Positions 47,201 to 55,167 of a DNA stretch of 64,000 nucleotides are shown piece by piece. The stretch is taken from positions 77,698,604-77,762,603 of the forward strand of contig NC_092349.1 in the NCBI RefSeq assembly GCF_963676685.1. Reading direction: 5' to 3'. The stretch comes from Mytilus edulis. Taxonomy: Eukaryota; Mollusca; Bivalvia; Mytilida; Mytilidae. Position numbers and translations under genes: made by a program. Within the stretch, counting starts at the first letter, position 1, and each line of letters opens with the position of its first letter. The notes beneath the pieces were generated by a model. It saw only the letters and a program-made list of their open reading frames with translations. It did no database searches and was not told the origin of the DNA.

Positions 47201-50200
47201 CTATATTTTAGGTTGCCATCAGATTATAAAACAAAAATAAAACGTGAAAAACAAATTCCAAATAAGAAAAAGAAACTTTGACATATATCAATCCAAAGTT
47301 TTGATAAAATTGAGAATGAAAAAGGGGAATATACATGTCTAAAAGACAACAACCCGATGGAAGAAGAAACAAAAGCCGGTAGCCACCAATAGGTCTACAA
47401 CACAGCGATAAAATCCCTCATTCAGATTTGGTCCTCAGCTGACCCCTAAATAACACTGTGTATTAGTTAATTAAAAAAGATGTCACACTAAACTCCAACA
47501 CATCTAATTGAACTAAAATTTAAAAAAAAAAAACGTACAGCCTAACAAAGGCCAGAGGCCTCTCACTTGGGAGAGGCGCAAACATGTGACGGGTTTAAAC
47601 ATGTTTTGTGTCATCTCTTTCCTCCCTTATACCTCTAACCAATATAGAATAAAGGAATACACAGTTGTAATGAATGGTAATGTAAAAGGCATTGTTTTAG
47701 TTTCACAAAAGCAAGAATATCTTAAAGGAAACTATTTCCGGTATCTACTACTAGTATAAATGTATGTATGTACCCGTGGTTAATTGCAGCTAATCTGTCA
47801 TTTTGATCCAGAATTTGTTTCAACATTAATTGATCTTGTTTATCCAGTCCATTTATATCCCGAGATAGAAGAACCCAGTCTTGTAGTGCGACTTCAGCTT
47901 CAAAGAGGCATAACAACTTTACTGCATTTAAGTCTTTTCTCTTCATAGCAATGTCGAAACCACTTTGTCCTTTCTGGAATGATAGAAGAATGAAAAAAAC
48001 TTTGATTATGCAATAAATGCATTCGAAAAATGCGACAGACGTGTGAAAAAATAATATAAATTCGCATTTTGAAATATTTTATATGAAATAACCAGGATTT
48101 TTCTCAAAATCGTAAAAATTGAATTTGCATTTAAGTCTAAAATGACAAAATCGCTAAAATAAATGCACTCAATAATTTCTGAATTTACAGCATTAGAATG
48201 CACATACTATTTGAATGCCCCATAACAATAGTTAGAAAAAATGAAACCTTAAAACAAGCATTAATTAGATAAGAAATATATTTTTGATTTTAAATGAAGA
48301 GTTATTTTCATATTGTATATTGAGATAAAACAATACTACAATAAGCGAATGAAAAAAACCCAGTTTTTATAACATTTATTATTAAAATTGAATGACGATT
48401 TGATAAAAGTCTTCCAATTAGTCATTTGTTTGCATTTATATATCAATTTTTCGAGCGAGGCATATATATATATATGCGTGTTTTTGTGTGTGTATGTGGT
48501 GCATTTATCTTATGTTATGGAACAAAAACCACATGGTAAAAATCGCAAGGACTTGTTAAGATATAATTGAGTTATATTTATTGTTAATGTTTAGCTTTTG
48601 AAATTTGAAATTCTTAAATTTTGGAATGACTAACATGTAAAATGTAAAATGCCCGTATTAAGTTAGGAGTATGACAGTTGGTATCCATTCGTTTGACGTT
48701 TGATGTGTTTGAGCTTTTGATTTTGCCATTTGATTAGGGACTTTTTAAATTTACATCGGAGTTCAATATTTTTGTGATTTAACTTTTTAGTAATAAAATT
48801 ATTTTAATTTTATGGTGCAACTCCGTCAGGCTTAGACAAATATTTGAGATGTTTAAATATTATATAAGTTTCCATACCGTCAATATTTTCATTATTTGTT
48901 TTTTAAAACTTATCCCGAAAGTACCAACACTAAGTGTATTTAAGAAATACTCTGTACGATTGTGATGCCGTTTCAGCCTCTTCTAGCAGTACACAAATAG
49001 TACCAAATGTATTTATTTTTCCGTTTGCCAACTAATTTAGCATGAGGTTATTTTCTGTTTACTCTTGTAATTATTATCATACAAATTAGGTACGTGTATT
49101 GAAAAAAACTGTCATATTCTTGACTTGGTTAAGCATTTTCTTATGTAGTAAGTGACATATAACTCACCCCATCTAATATATTGATATTGGCGCCATATGT
49201 AACTAGGGACACAAAAGTCTCCGTGTTGCCATTCATCAATGCCCTGTGTACAGCAGTTTGTCCATCCTGGGAAAATAGTATATAGTCTGAAGCCCTATTA
49301 TCATGATTATGAAAGAATTTAAAGTAAATCAATAAAAAAGTTTCAAAAATCACAATACATACATACTTCATGTATTTCTGATTTTAGATATATGTTTGTT
49401 CGTCTCTAAATAAAGATTAGCGAACTATGAATATATTGGTAAGCTGCGGTCGTGGTAATATGTGGTGGTAACTACAATGGATAATGATGTCCTGACTTAA
49501 TGTTTTTGCTTATGTTTGGTGTTGGGTGCTGTCAAAGTAACCGTGTAAGTGCTATTTATCATTCTCCTATTTCTAACAGTAATTGCTGAATACTGTTGGA
49601 CTACAAACGTAAAGTTAATGTTTAATTGGTATGTAGCGTTCTTATCCAGAACATTTTTTCTTTTAGTGTACGAACCGTACTATCTTATAATTAGTTATCA
49701 AAGGTACCAGGACTATAATTTAGTACGCCAGACGCGCGTTTCGTCTACATAAAAAAGGAACGAAAGATACCAGAGGGGTAGTCAAACTAATCATAAGACT
49801 CATCAGTGACGCTCATATCAAATTATTTATAAAGCCAACAAATAGAAAGTTGAAGAGCAATGGGGTTCCAAAATTCCAAAATTGTGCTAAATATGCCTAA
49901 ATACGGCTAAGGTATTCTATGCCTGGGATAAGAAAATCCATAGTAACAAACCTGTCCCTGATTATCAATCATGGATGTGTTTTCCTCTAAGATCCTTACT
50001 ACCACCTCGGTAAATCCTTTTGAGCTAGCATAATGGAGAGCTGTATTCTTGTTCTGTAATAAAAAAATCAGAAAATTTAATAGCTCATGCAATGATTACA
50101 TATTTTCTAATAAGAATATACAATAAATGCTACTCCAAATTGATTCGAATGTAGACGAAACGTGCGTCTGGCGTAATAAATTATGATCCTGGTACCTTTG

Positions 50201-53200
50201 ATAACTATTTTCGGATGCGTTTGAACCAAAAGTTTACAAACTTCAAAACATTGACCGACAATAAGACTCATAAATCCAAAATAGTTTGACAACATTAAAG
50301 ACAAACAATAGTACACAAAACACAACATAGAAAACAGTATTCTAAGCGACACATACTCCACCCAAAACAGGGCTGATCTAAGATGCTCCACAAGGGAAAG
50401 CGATCCAACTCCAAATATAACATCCGTCGTTTGCTGATATATTATTAGTTTAGTTGGATAATTGATTTGAAGTATTTCATGTAACCACAAACACGTTATA
50501 TACTTTTACGTGCACGAGCCTATACATATAAGTATTAATAAACAATGCACTAATACAGGATGCCGGAAAATTCATTTGCATCACCACGGTTAAATGTGGA
50601 TATGGGATGGGTTATAGTTAGTTAATCAGTAAGTTGAATAAGTTGTTTTGTATGCTTACATTGCCTATATAAATTCTAAAATTGTTTGTATACACATTGA
50701 ACGACAAACCTATTTGACGTATAAAATTTTCTAACGTCAGACACACAAATCAAGGAATGCGTTTGTGGATAGATGTTTTTGAGTTCTGTTAAATTGTTCC
50801 GTTAAAAATTGTTATACGATGATGACTGATGTATCCATATTTTGACTATTTTATTTATTGTGTTTGTTTAGTTAAAGCATCAATGTAAATATAACGGAAT
50901 TTGATGAGACTGTCATCAAAGTGAAAGGGTTAGCGCTTTAAAACTAGGTTTAGTCCACCATTTTCTACATTTGAAAATGCCTGTACTAAGTCAGGAAGAT
51001 GACAGTTCTTGTCCATTCGTTTTTTATGCGTTTTGTTATTTGCATTTGCCATGTAATTATGGACTTTCCGAATTGATTTTCCTCTAAGTTCAATATTTTT
51101 GTGATTTAACTTTTTCCTTGTTATTTTTGTTGTTAGTATTTCCCCAAATTATTTATCAATGGATTTATTGATCATTTCTTTACTTATGTATGTAACGGTA
51201 ATATCGTTGCGAAATGGCACTTTCGTACAATCATAGATATATTTTTTGAATTTCTCTTTCGTATTGAAATTGTCTTTAACCAACCTTTATTCTCCTCGAG
51301 TCTCATTATATTTGGAATATCATAAATATATGAATAATGTTTCATACTGAACATTTGATAGATTATGGCTGTAATACCTATTACTACTACTATTTTATTT
51401 TTATGCCCCACCTACGATAGTACAGGGGCATTATGTTTTCTGGTCTGTTGCTCCGTTCGTCCGTTCGTTCGTTCGTTCGTACGTTCGTCCGTCTCTTCAT
51501 CCCACTTCAGGTTAAAGTTTTTAGTCAAGGTAGTTTTTGATGAAGCTGACGTCCAATCAACTTGACACTTAGTACACTTGTTGCTTATGATATGATCTTT
51601 TGAATTTTAAAGTCAAATTATAATTTTGACCACAATTTCACGGTCCACTGAACAAAGAAAATGAAAGTGGGAGTTTCAGGTTAAAGTTTTTGGTCTAGGA
51701 AGTTTTTGATGAAATTGAAATCCAATGAACTTGAAACTTAGTACACATGTTCCCTAAAGTATAATCTGTCGAATTTTAATGCTAAATTACATTTTTACCC
51801 AATTTCACAGTCCATGGAATATGGAAAATAATAGTGCGAGTGGGGCATCCGTGTACTTTGGACACATTCTTGTTTATTATATTATAAGTGTTTTAAAATA
51901 GTACTAGACAACAATTTGAATTATTTTATAGCCTTGTTTATATTTAGTCAAGTAATACGAATTATAGTTTTGCGTACAAGAGTCTATAAATATAAGTGTA
52001 AATAAAATAATTTATCAAACTGAAATGCTCTTACACATTAAACTAATGGAGGCTAATTGTCATTTTCCTGAAGTGGTACGTGCATTATTGTTTGCCATTT
52101 TCATGAGTATATGTTAAGAAAAAAGTACCACAAACTAAACATGCTTTATAAAATAAATTAAAAATGAATAAAAATATTCAAATCGAAGGAAAATACAAAA
52201 CGGACAGCTTTTTTATCAAATGCCAAAATCAAAATCTCGTACACATCGAACAAACGGGAAACCAATTGTCATATTTCCGACTTGGTACAGTCATTCCTGA
52301 TGTTAAAAATGGTGAATTTAACCTGGTTTCATAACTACCGTAACGATACCCAAAGTGCACCGAGAACCCAAATTGCACCTATTTAGCAAAAAAAGCAGTG
52401 GACATCTTACAAGATTTCCTAGAGACTAAACAATTTTTATTTTTATGATTTGATACTGTGCACTTCTTTAAACATCGGTAAAAATATGTAGATTTGCAAA
52501 AAATGTTCACAGTATTTATCAATTGTTGAAGTGTTTATTGAAAAGGCAAAATGTACTGAAACGTCGCCATGCGACGTCATTAAAACGTCATCTTTTTAAA
52601 ATGATCAAATACAATATGCTAAAATTATCCATTTAAAAAAATGAAGGCTAATATCTAATAGTTTAAAATATTTGAAGAAATTAAACAAAAGCTCTGTTAT
52701 TACACTTCTGAAGATGCGAATTTAATTTGGGTACTCCTCATTTCAGAATCATTGATGGCTTGGAGGTCAGTTTAGACCGGATATCGTGAGCCTAAATCCA
52801 TCAATTGGAAATACAACTTTAAAATTTTGATGGCTTCAGTCGGGGATTATGCCAGGCAGTGGGCTAAGCGCGAGAAGGAAGACGTAGACACTCTTTCCGA
52901 ATGGATTAAGGCAGTGAGGTCGTTGATACAAACCAGAATTAAGAAACTAAATGGGTCCATCAATGCCTATGCTACGTCAATCTTTAAAGACCCAAATGTT
53001 GCAAAAAACCTATCCGACCTCCATGACAAATAAGTTGTTGTCCCTGCTGATAAAGCCCCAAATAAATTCGTTTTTGTGTGTAAAAGTCATTACATTAACT
53101 GCTTGATAAATGAATTAAGTATTGACAATTCACTTGGAAACTCAACATATACCCTAACGACACTTACCAAAGAAAAAATCCTGGATAATCATAGGTCTGT

Positions 53201-54763
53201 TCTATGTTCTTTTGGAATTTCAACCAAAGATGAAGAACTTGATCTTCCATCTCTTTATTGGATACCTAAACTACATAAGTGTCCTTACAAACAGGGGTAT
53301 ATATATTGCTGGGTCTTTCAAGTGCTCCACGAAACCTCTTTAACTCTACTTTCCGCTATATAGATGATGTCCTTTCACTAAACAATTCAAAATTTGGTGA
53401 CTATGTGGAACGCATCTATCCCATCGAACTAGAGATAAAGGATACTAAAGATACAGTTAAGTCGGCTTCATATCTTGATTTACATCTCGAAATTGACAAT
53501 GACGGTCGGTTGAAAACAAAACTTTACGACAAAAGAGATGATTTCAACTTTCCAATTGTGAACTTTCCATTTCTAAGTAGCAACATTCCAGCAGCACCTG
53601 CATACGGGGTATATATCTCCCAATTGATACGAGATTCCCGTGCTTGCATTTCCTATCATGATTTTCTTGATAGAGAGTTGCTGCTCACAAGGAAGCTATT
53701 AAACCAAGAGTTCCAAATGGTGAAGTTGAAATCATCCCTCCGTAAATTTTACGGACGCCATCACGAGTTGGTTGACCGTTATGGAATAACCGTTTCACAA
53801 ATGATATCGGATATGTTAATTACGTCGTAACTACAATCCCCTTCCCTTTCATGAATGTGACCTACCGAATTGGACTATATACCGGATTTGTAATCATATA
53901 AGCAACACGACGGGTGCCACATGTGGAGCAGGATCTGCTTACTCTTCCGGAGCACCTGAGATCACCCCTAGTTTTTGGTGGGGTTCGTGTTGTTTATTCT
54001 TTAGTTTTCTATGTTGTGTCATGTGTACTATTGTTTTTCTGTTTGTCTTTTTCATTTTTAGCCATGGCGTTGTCACTTTGTTTTAGATTTTCAAGTTTGA
54101 CTGTCCCTTTGGTATCTTTCGTCCCTCTTTTAGACCAATTTTCTATGATTCCATATGGATTAAAAATCAAATAGGTGTCCCTATATCATAAAGAATGATA
54201 CAGCTACAAAATAAACACAGAATGGACATTTCGTCTTGATCATAAAAAACGTAGGTGAAAAAACTGTCAAAATAGCTGCAATGTGGGTACCGTCACGTTA
54301 GCTAAAAATCTCACGTATAATTTCATTATCTTGACAATAATGTGTGAGCAAAACAAAGTAACGACCCATTTCACAATGCTTAACACGGACAGACGATCTC
54401 TCTCTATATCCGGTTTATGTCGGATTCCGAGCGTCTTATTCATGCACTAAAGTGATTACTATTTTTTCGTTATTTAATATGATAGTAATAGTATCAATAT
54501 TATTAGAATACTCAAGAGACACCATGCTTTTTTTAAAGAGTTACCGAATGCGTTTCAAAGTCACATTTATCAGTTTTGAAACACCATGCCATTTTGTATT
54601 TTTTTTTTACCACAGATTGTAATTTACTTCATATTTGAAGCTTTATCTCAGTTATTTAATCAATTTAAATTACCTGATCTACAAATGTCAAATCTGTTCC
54701 TGTTCCTATCATATATAATGCAGCCGTTTCTCTACTCTTTTGGAGAAGGTTCAGTAGTTCCAT
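38008..54763 (-). CDS. Ankyrin-ZU5-UPA-death domain protein, complete 11-exon model
   Basis: Exons (minus strand): 54763-54674, 50053-49952, 49266-49168, 47973-47774, 45893-45554, 44413-44234, 43262-42991, 42432-42183, 40256-39914, 38631-38587 and 38291-38008. All borders are AG/GT, all phases agree, and the sum is 2205 nt (734 residues). Domains: ankyrin repeats 1-163; an unrecognised beta-rich linker 164-277; ZU5 about 278-428 (AEIAIPEGTFG, LKPVKLTLPV); UPA about 429-625 (VIEYALKNR, KWKDKGFCTM); death domain about 660-725 (KTWRSARP, LSGALKEMGKEDMA). ZU5-UPA-death modules occur in UNC5, PIDD and ankyrins and act in death or receptor signalling. No membrane segment is seen, so it should be a cytoplasmic scaffold. 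ZU5 ends in NHLS, close to the HFS autocleavage site of PIDD. It starts 322 bp from copy C on the other strand. Confidence 0.88.
38587..38631 (-). CDS. Exon 10: 45-nt linker
   Basis: Between 'ttctag' and GTAAGT, phase 1 on both sides. It encodes IKQEEVGVAVDDHQ, an acidic linker between UPA and the death domain. As a phase-symmetric small exon it could be skipped without breaking the frame. Confidence 0.75.
39105..39325 (+). repeat. Dispersed repeat family b
   Basis: 'gtcaggagcctctggccttt', 'ttgaagaacccttgatggcc' and 'acacgttccatatttccact' match family b. It lies in intron 9 of the death-domain gene, on the opposite strand. Confidence 0.7.
39914..40256 (-). CDS. Exon 9: second part of UPA
   Basis: 114 codons plus one base, acceptor 'ttacatag', donor GTAGTT. 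Reads ITLTGNIQTDSLKQQDPFLT, YKTGNYRSFHLLN and ends FELVVSILIDSNNL. The 5' border rests on phase and on the following UPA-like strand; the coding frame itself is clear. Confidence 0.8.
40956..41412. repeat. Short direct repeat, spacing 431 bp
   Basis: 'ctttcaagttggatga' followed by 'gaaaatgcat' occurs at 40956 and 41387. The DNA between has small plus-strand ORFs with no recognised domain. Possibly an old element in intron 8 of the death-domain gene. Confidence 0.4.
41945..42155. repeat. Family c fragment followed by family a (subtype 2, reversed)
   Basis: 41945-42025 has 'taccgaattagacaatttcg' and 'caacgggtgccacatgt' (family c). 42030-42155 has 'gatgtggtatgattgccaat' and 'ataggtcaccgtacggcctt' (family a). 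Both sit within 30 bp of exon 8. Confidence 0.7.
42183..42432 (-). CDS. Exon 8: first part of UPA
   Basis: Acceptor 'cttatag', donor GTAAAT. Reads YVACSKQHMGKSKRQ, VIEYALKNRGKSRRKKWKDK and KDCVMKEGQTCQ. The basic KNRGKSRRKKWK stretch is a possible binding surface. The valine codon before YVAC is split across the intron and follows the H-L-S motif of ZU5. Confidence 0.88.
42991..43262 (-). CDS. Exon 7: second half of ZU5
   Basis: Acceptor 'catttag', donor GTAAGT, phase 0 to 2. Reads ISETKAWNHEENEVADPVLF, LKPVKLTLPVHSPDENNDD and ends FITFDVNHLS. The kPV-x-l-x-lP block and the terminal F-x-V-x-H-x-S are hallmarks of ZU5. H425-L426-S427 matches the position of the PIDD/UNC5CL self-cleavage site. 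Confidence 0.88.
44050..44190 (+). repeat. Degenerate dispersed repeat family e
   Basis: 'aatgtctgtaccaagtaagg', 'acagttgttatccttttgtt' and 'ttatttgattagggacgttc' match family e. It ends about 45 bp from exon 6. Confidence 0.6.
44234..44413 (-). CDS. Exon 6: first half of ZU5
   Basis: 60 codons, phase 0 at both ends, acceptor 'attgcag', donor GTAAAT. Reads ETVISVQVSLLADAKFTIVS, then EAEIAIPEGTFGSAGQLQ. The I-P-x-G turn is typical of the ZU5 start. Confidence 0.88.
44715..44825 (-). repeat. Dispersed repeat family b (reversed)
   Basis: 'aatggaaatggggcatgtgt' and 'agacaacaacccgaacatag' match family b in reverse, in intron 5 of the death-domain gene. Confidence 0.7.
45554..45893 (-). CDS. Exon 5: linker region of unknown fold
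   Basis: 113 codons after a split glycine codon; acceptor 'ttttcaag', donor GTAACT. Reads SICYELHQIKPKDN, FFSDVFEVIAWGSKP and PQCNEKLRLVSIIGVL. I recognise no domain; alternating hydrophobic residues suggest beta strands that could pack against ZU5. It is the first exon not found in copy 1. Confidence 0.85.
46490..46715 (+). repeat. Dispersed repeat family c
   Basis: 'gctatggcgttgccatttta', 'gagtttgactgtccctctgg' and the 'tgttgtatcatgtgtactat' block match 53855-54140. Confidence 0.7.
47285..47650 (-). repeat. Dispersed repeat family b (reversed)
   Basis: 'aaaattgagaatgaaaaagg', 'acagcctaacaaaggccaga' and 'ttcctcccttatacctctaa' match family b. Absent from the equivalent place in cassette 1, so it inserted after the duplication. 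Confidence 0.75.
47774..47973 (-). CDS. Exon 4: ankyrin repeat and linker
   Basis: 200 nt, phase 0 to 2, donor GTACAT. Reads GQSGFDIAMKRKDLNAVKLL, then LDKQDQLMLKQILDQNDRLA. Same length as 4454-4653. Confidence 0.9.
48625..48790 (+). repeat. Dispersed repeat family e
   Basis: 'attaagttaggagtatgaca', 'gttggtatccattcgtttga' and 'atttgattagggactttt' match the other copies. Lies in intron 3 of the death-domain gene. Confidence 0.7.
49168..49266 (-). CDS. Exon 3: ankyrin repeat
   Basis: 33 codons, acceptor 'ttcccag', donor GTGAGT. Reads DGQTAVHRALMNGNTETFVS, then TYGANINILDG; 29 of 33 residues match copy 1. Confidence 0.92.
49952..50053 (-). CDS. Exon 2: ankyrin repeat
   Basis: 34 codons, acceptor 'attacag'. 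Reads NKNTALHYASSKGFTEVVVR and ends MIDNQGQ at the donor; 31 of 34 residues match copy 1. Confidence 0.92.
50265..50400 (-). repeat. Family c fragment (reversed)
   Basis: 'aagactcataaatccaaaat', 'agtacacaaaacacaacata' and 'gctgatctaagatgctccac' match family c in reverse. Another short piece of the same family lies at about 49750-49795. Confidence 0.6.
50915..51115 (+). repeat. Dispersed repeat family e
   Basis: 'aaaactaggtttagtccacc', 'tgcctgtactaagtcaggaa' and 'ttatggactttccgaattga' match family e, in intron 1 of the death-domain gene. Confidence 0.75.
51400..51880 (+). repeat. Dispersed repeat family d
   Basis: 'tatgccccacctacgatagt', a (gttc)n tract at 51450-51485, then two tandem copies of the 'ttaaagtttttggtc..gaagtttttgatgaa' module. 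Longer than the copy at 26275-26600, which has one such module. Confidence 0.8.
52827..53830 (+). mobile_element. Decayed Penelope-like reverse transcriptase, internally deleted
   Basis: The plus strand reads, in broken frames, LSDLHDK, a stop at 53031 where the frame continues as VVVPADKAPNKFVFVCKSHY, then LYWIPKLHKCPYKQ. After a frameshift near 53295 it reads YIAGSFKCSTKPL. An internal deletion follows, then RYIDDVLSLNNSKFGDYVER, where YIDD at 53357-53368 is the catalytic motif, and thumb-like sequence to about 53830 (SYLDLHLEID, SSLRKFYGRHHELVDRYGI). The PKLHK block and YIDD box suggest a Penelope-like element. The palm region between them is missing, so it cannot be active. I see no GIY-YIG endonuclease. 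It lies in intron 1 of the death-domain gene, antisense to it. Confidence 0.8.
53855..54140 (+). repeat. Family c sequence attached to the reverse-transcriptase remnant
   Basis: Begins 25 bp after the reverse-transcriptase frame ends: 'accgaattggactatatacc', 'gggtgccacatgtggagcag', 'gccatggcgttgtcactttg' and 'gagtttgactgtccctttgg'. This is the fullest family c copy in the window and the only one behind coding sequence, which suggests that family c is the 3' untranslated tail of this retroelement. Confidence 0.75.
54674..54763 (-). CDS. Exon 1 of the death-domain gene (start codon)
   Basis: ATG at 54763 opens MELLNLLQKSRETAALYMIG, then TGTDLTFVDQ, ending at a GTAATT donor. Same 90-nt length as 8209-8120; 21 of 30 residues match. 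First-exon similarity is lower than in the repeat exons. Confidence 0.87.
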
Positions 54764-55085
54764 AATGATCTTTTCTGATCACACAACATATATTTGTATG
54801 TTTTGATTTTCTTGTGCTTCACAATGGTTTCTAAGGAAAACGCATACCGTAAATGAAAGTGTTAGAAAGATAAAATTAACTTTTGTGATATAATTTTGAC
54901 TTTCAAAGGTAACAATAAATAGAAAGTTTAACGTTTGAAAAAGATAACGGGTATTTACATGCACATGAATCAATTAAATCAACGTTTGTACTAATACTGA
55001 ATAAAACCTAACAAAATAGTGACGAGGAAAACAGGTACGAAAGATTGTTAAAGTTAAGGAAGAGGAATATTTCAGATAATCAACA
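54764..55085. promoter_or_regulatory. Divergent promoter region shared by the death-domain gene and copy C
   Basis: Only 322 bp separate the two start codons, and cassette 1 has an equivalent spacer of about 327 bp once its transposon is removed. This interval must hold both 5' untranslated regions and probably both promoters. It is AT-rich with no clear TATA box or CpG cluster. A 'tatttcag' 10-12 bp before the ATG of copy C could be an acceptor for a 5' leader exon, in which case the promoter of copy C would lie elsewhere. Confidence 0.6.
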
Positions 55086-55167
55086 ATGACATCTACAAAA
55101 CAACAGAACATTTCTACTGTGATGAACCATATTGATGAATTAGATACAATTATCATTCACCAGAAAC
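55086..55167 (+). CDS. Copy C exon 1
   Basis: 27 codons plus one base, ending at a consensus GTAAGT donor. The ATG is in the same place relative to the conserved ST-K motif as in A and B. Confidence 0.87.

Noticed and set aside
54764-55085. Interferon or STAT-type elements in the divergent promoter
   Set aside because: 'ttctaaggaaaa' near 54829 resembles but does not match the TTCNNNGAA core, and a single near-match in AT-rich DNA is not evidence.
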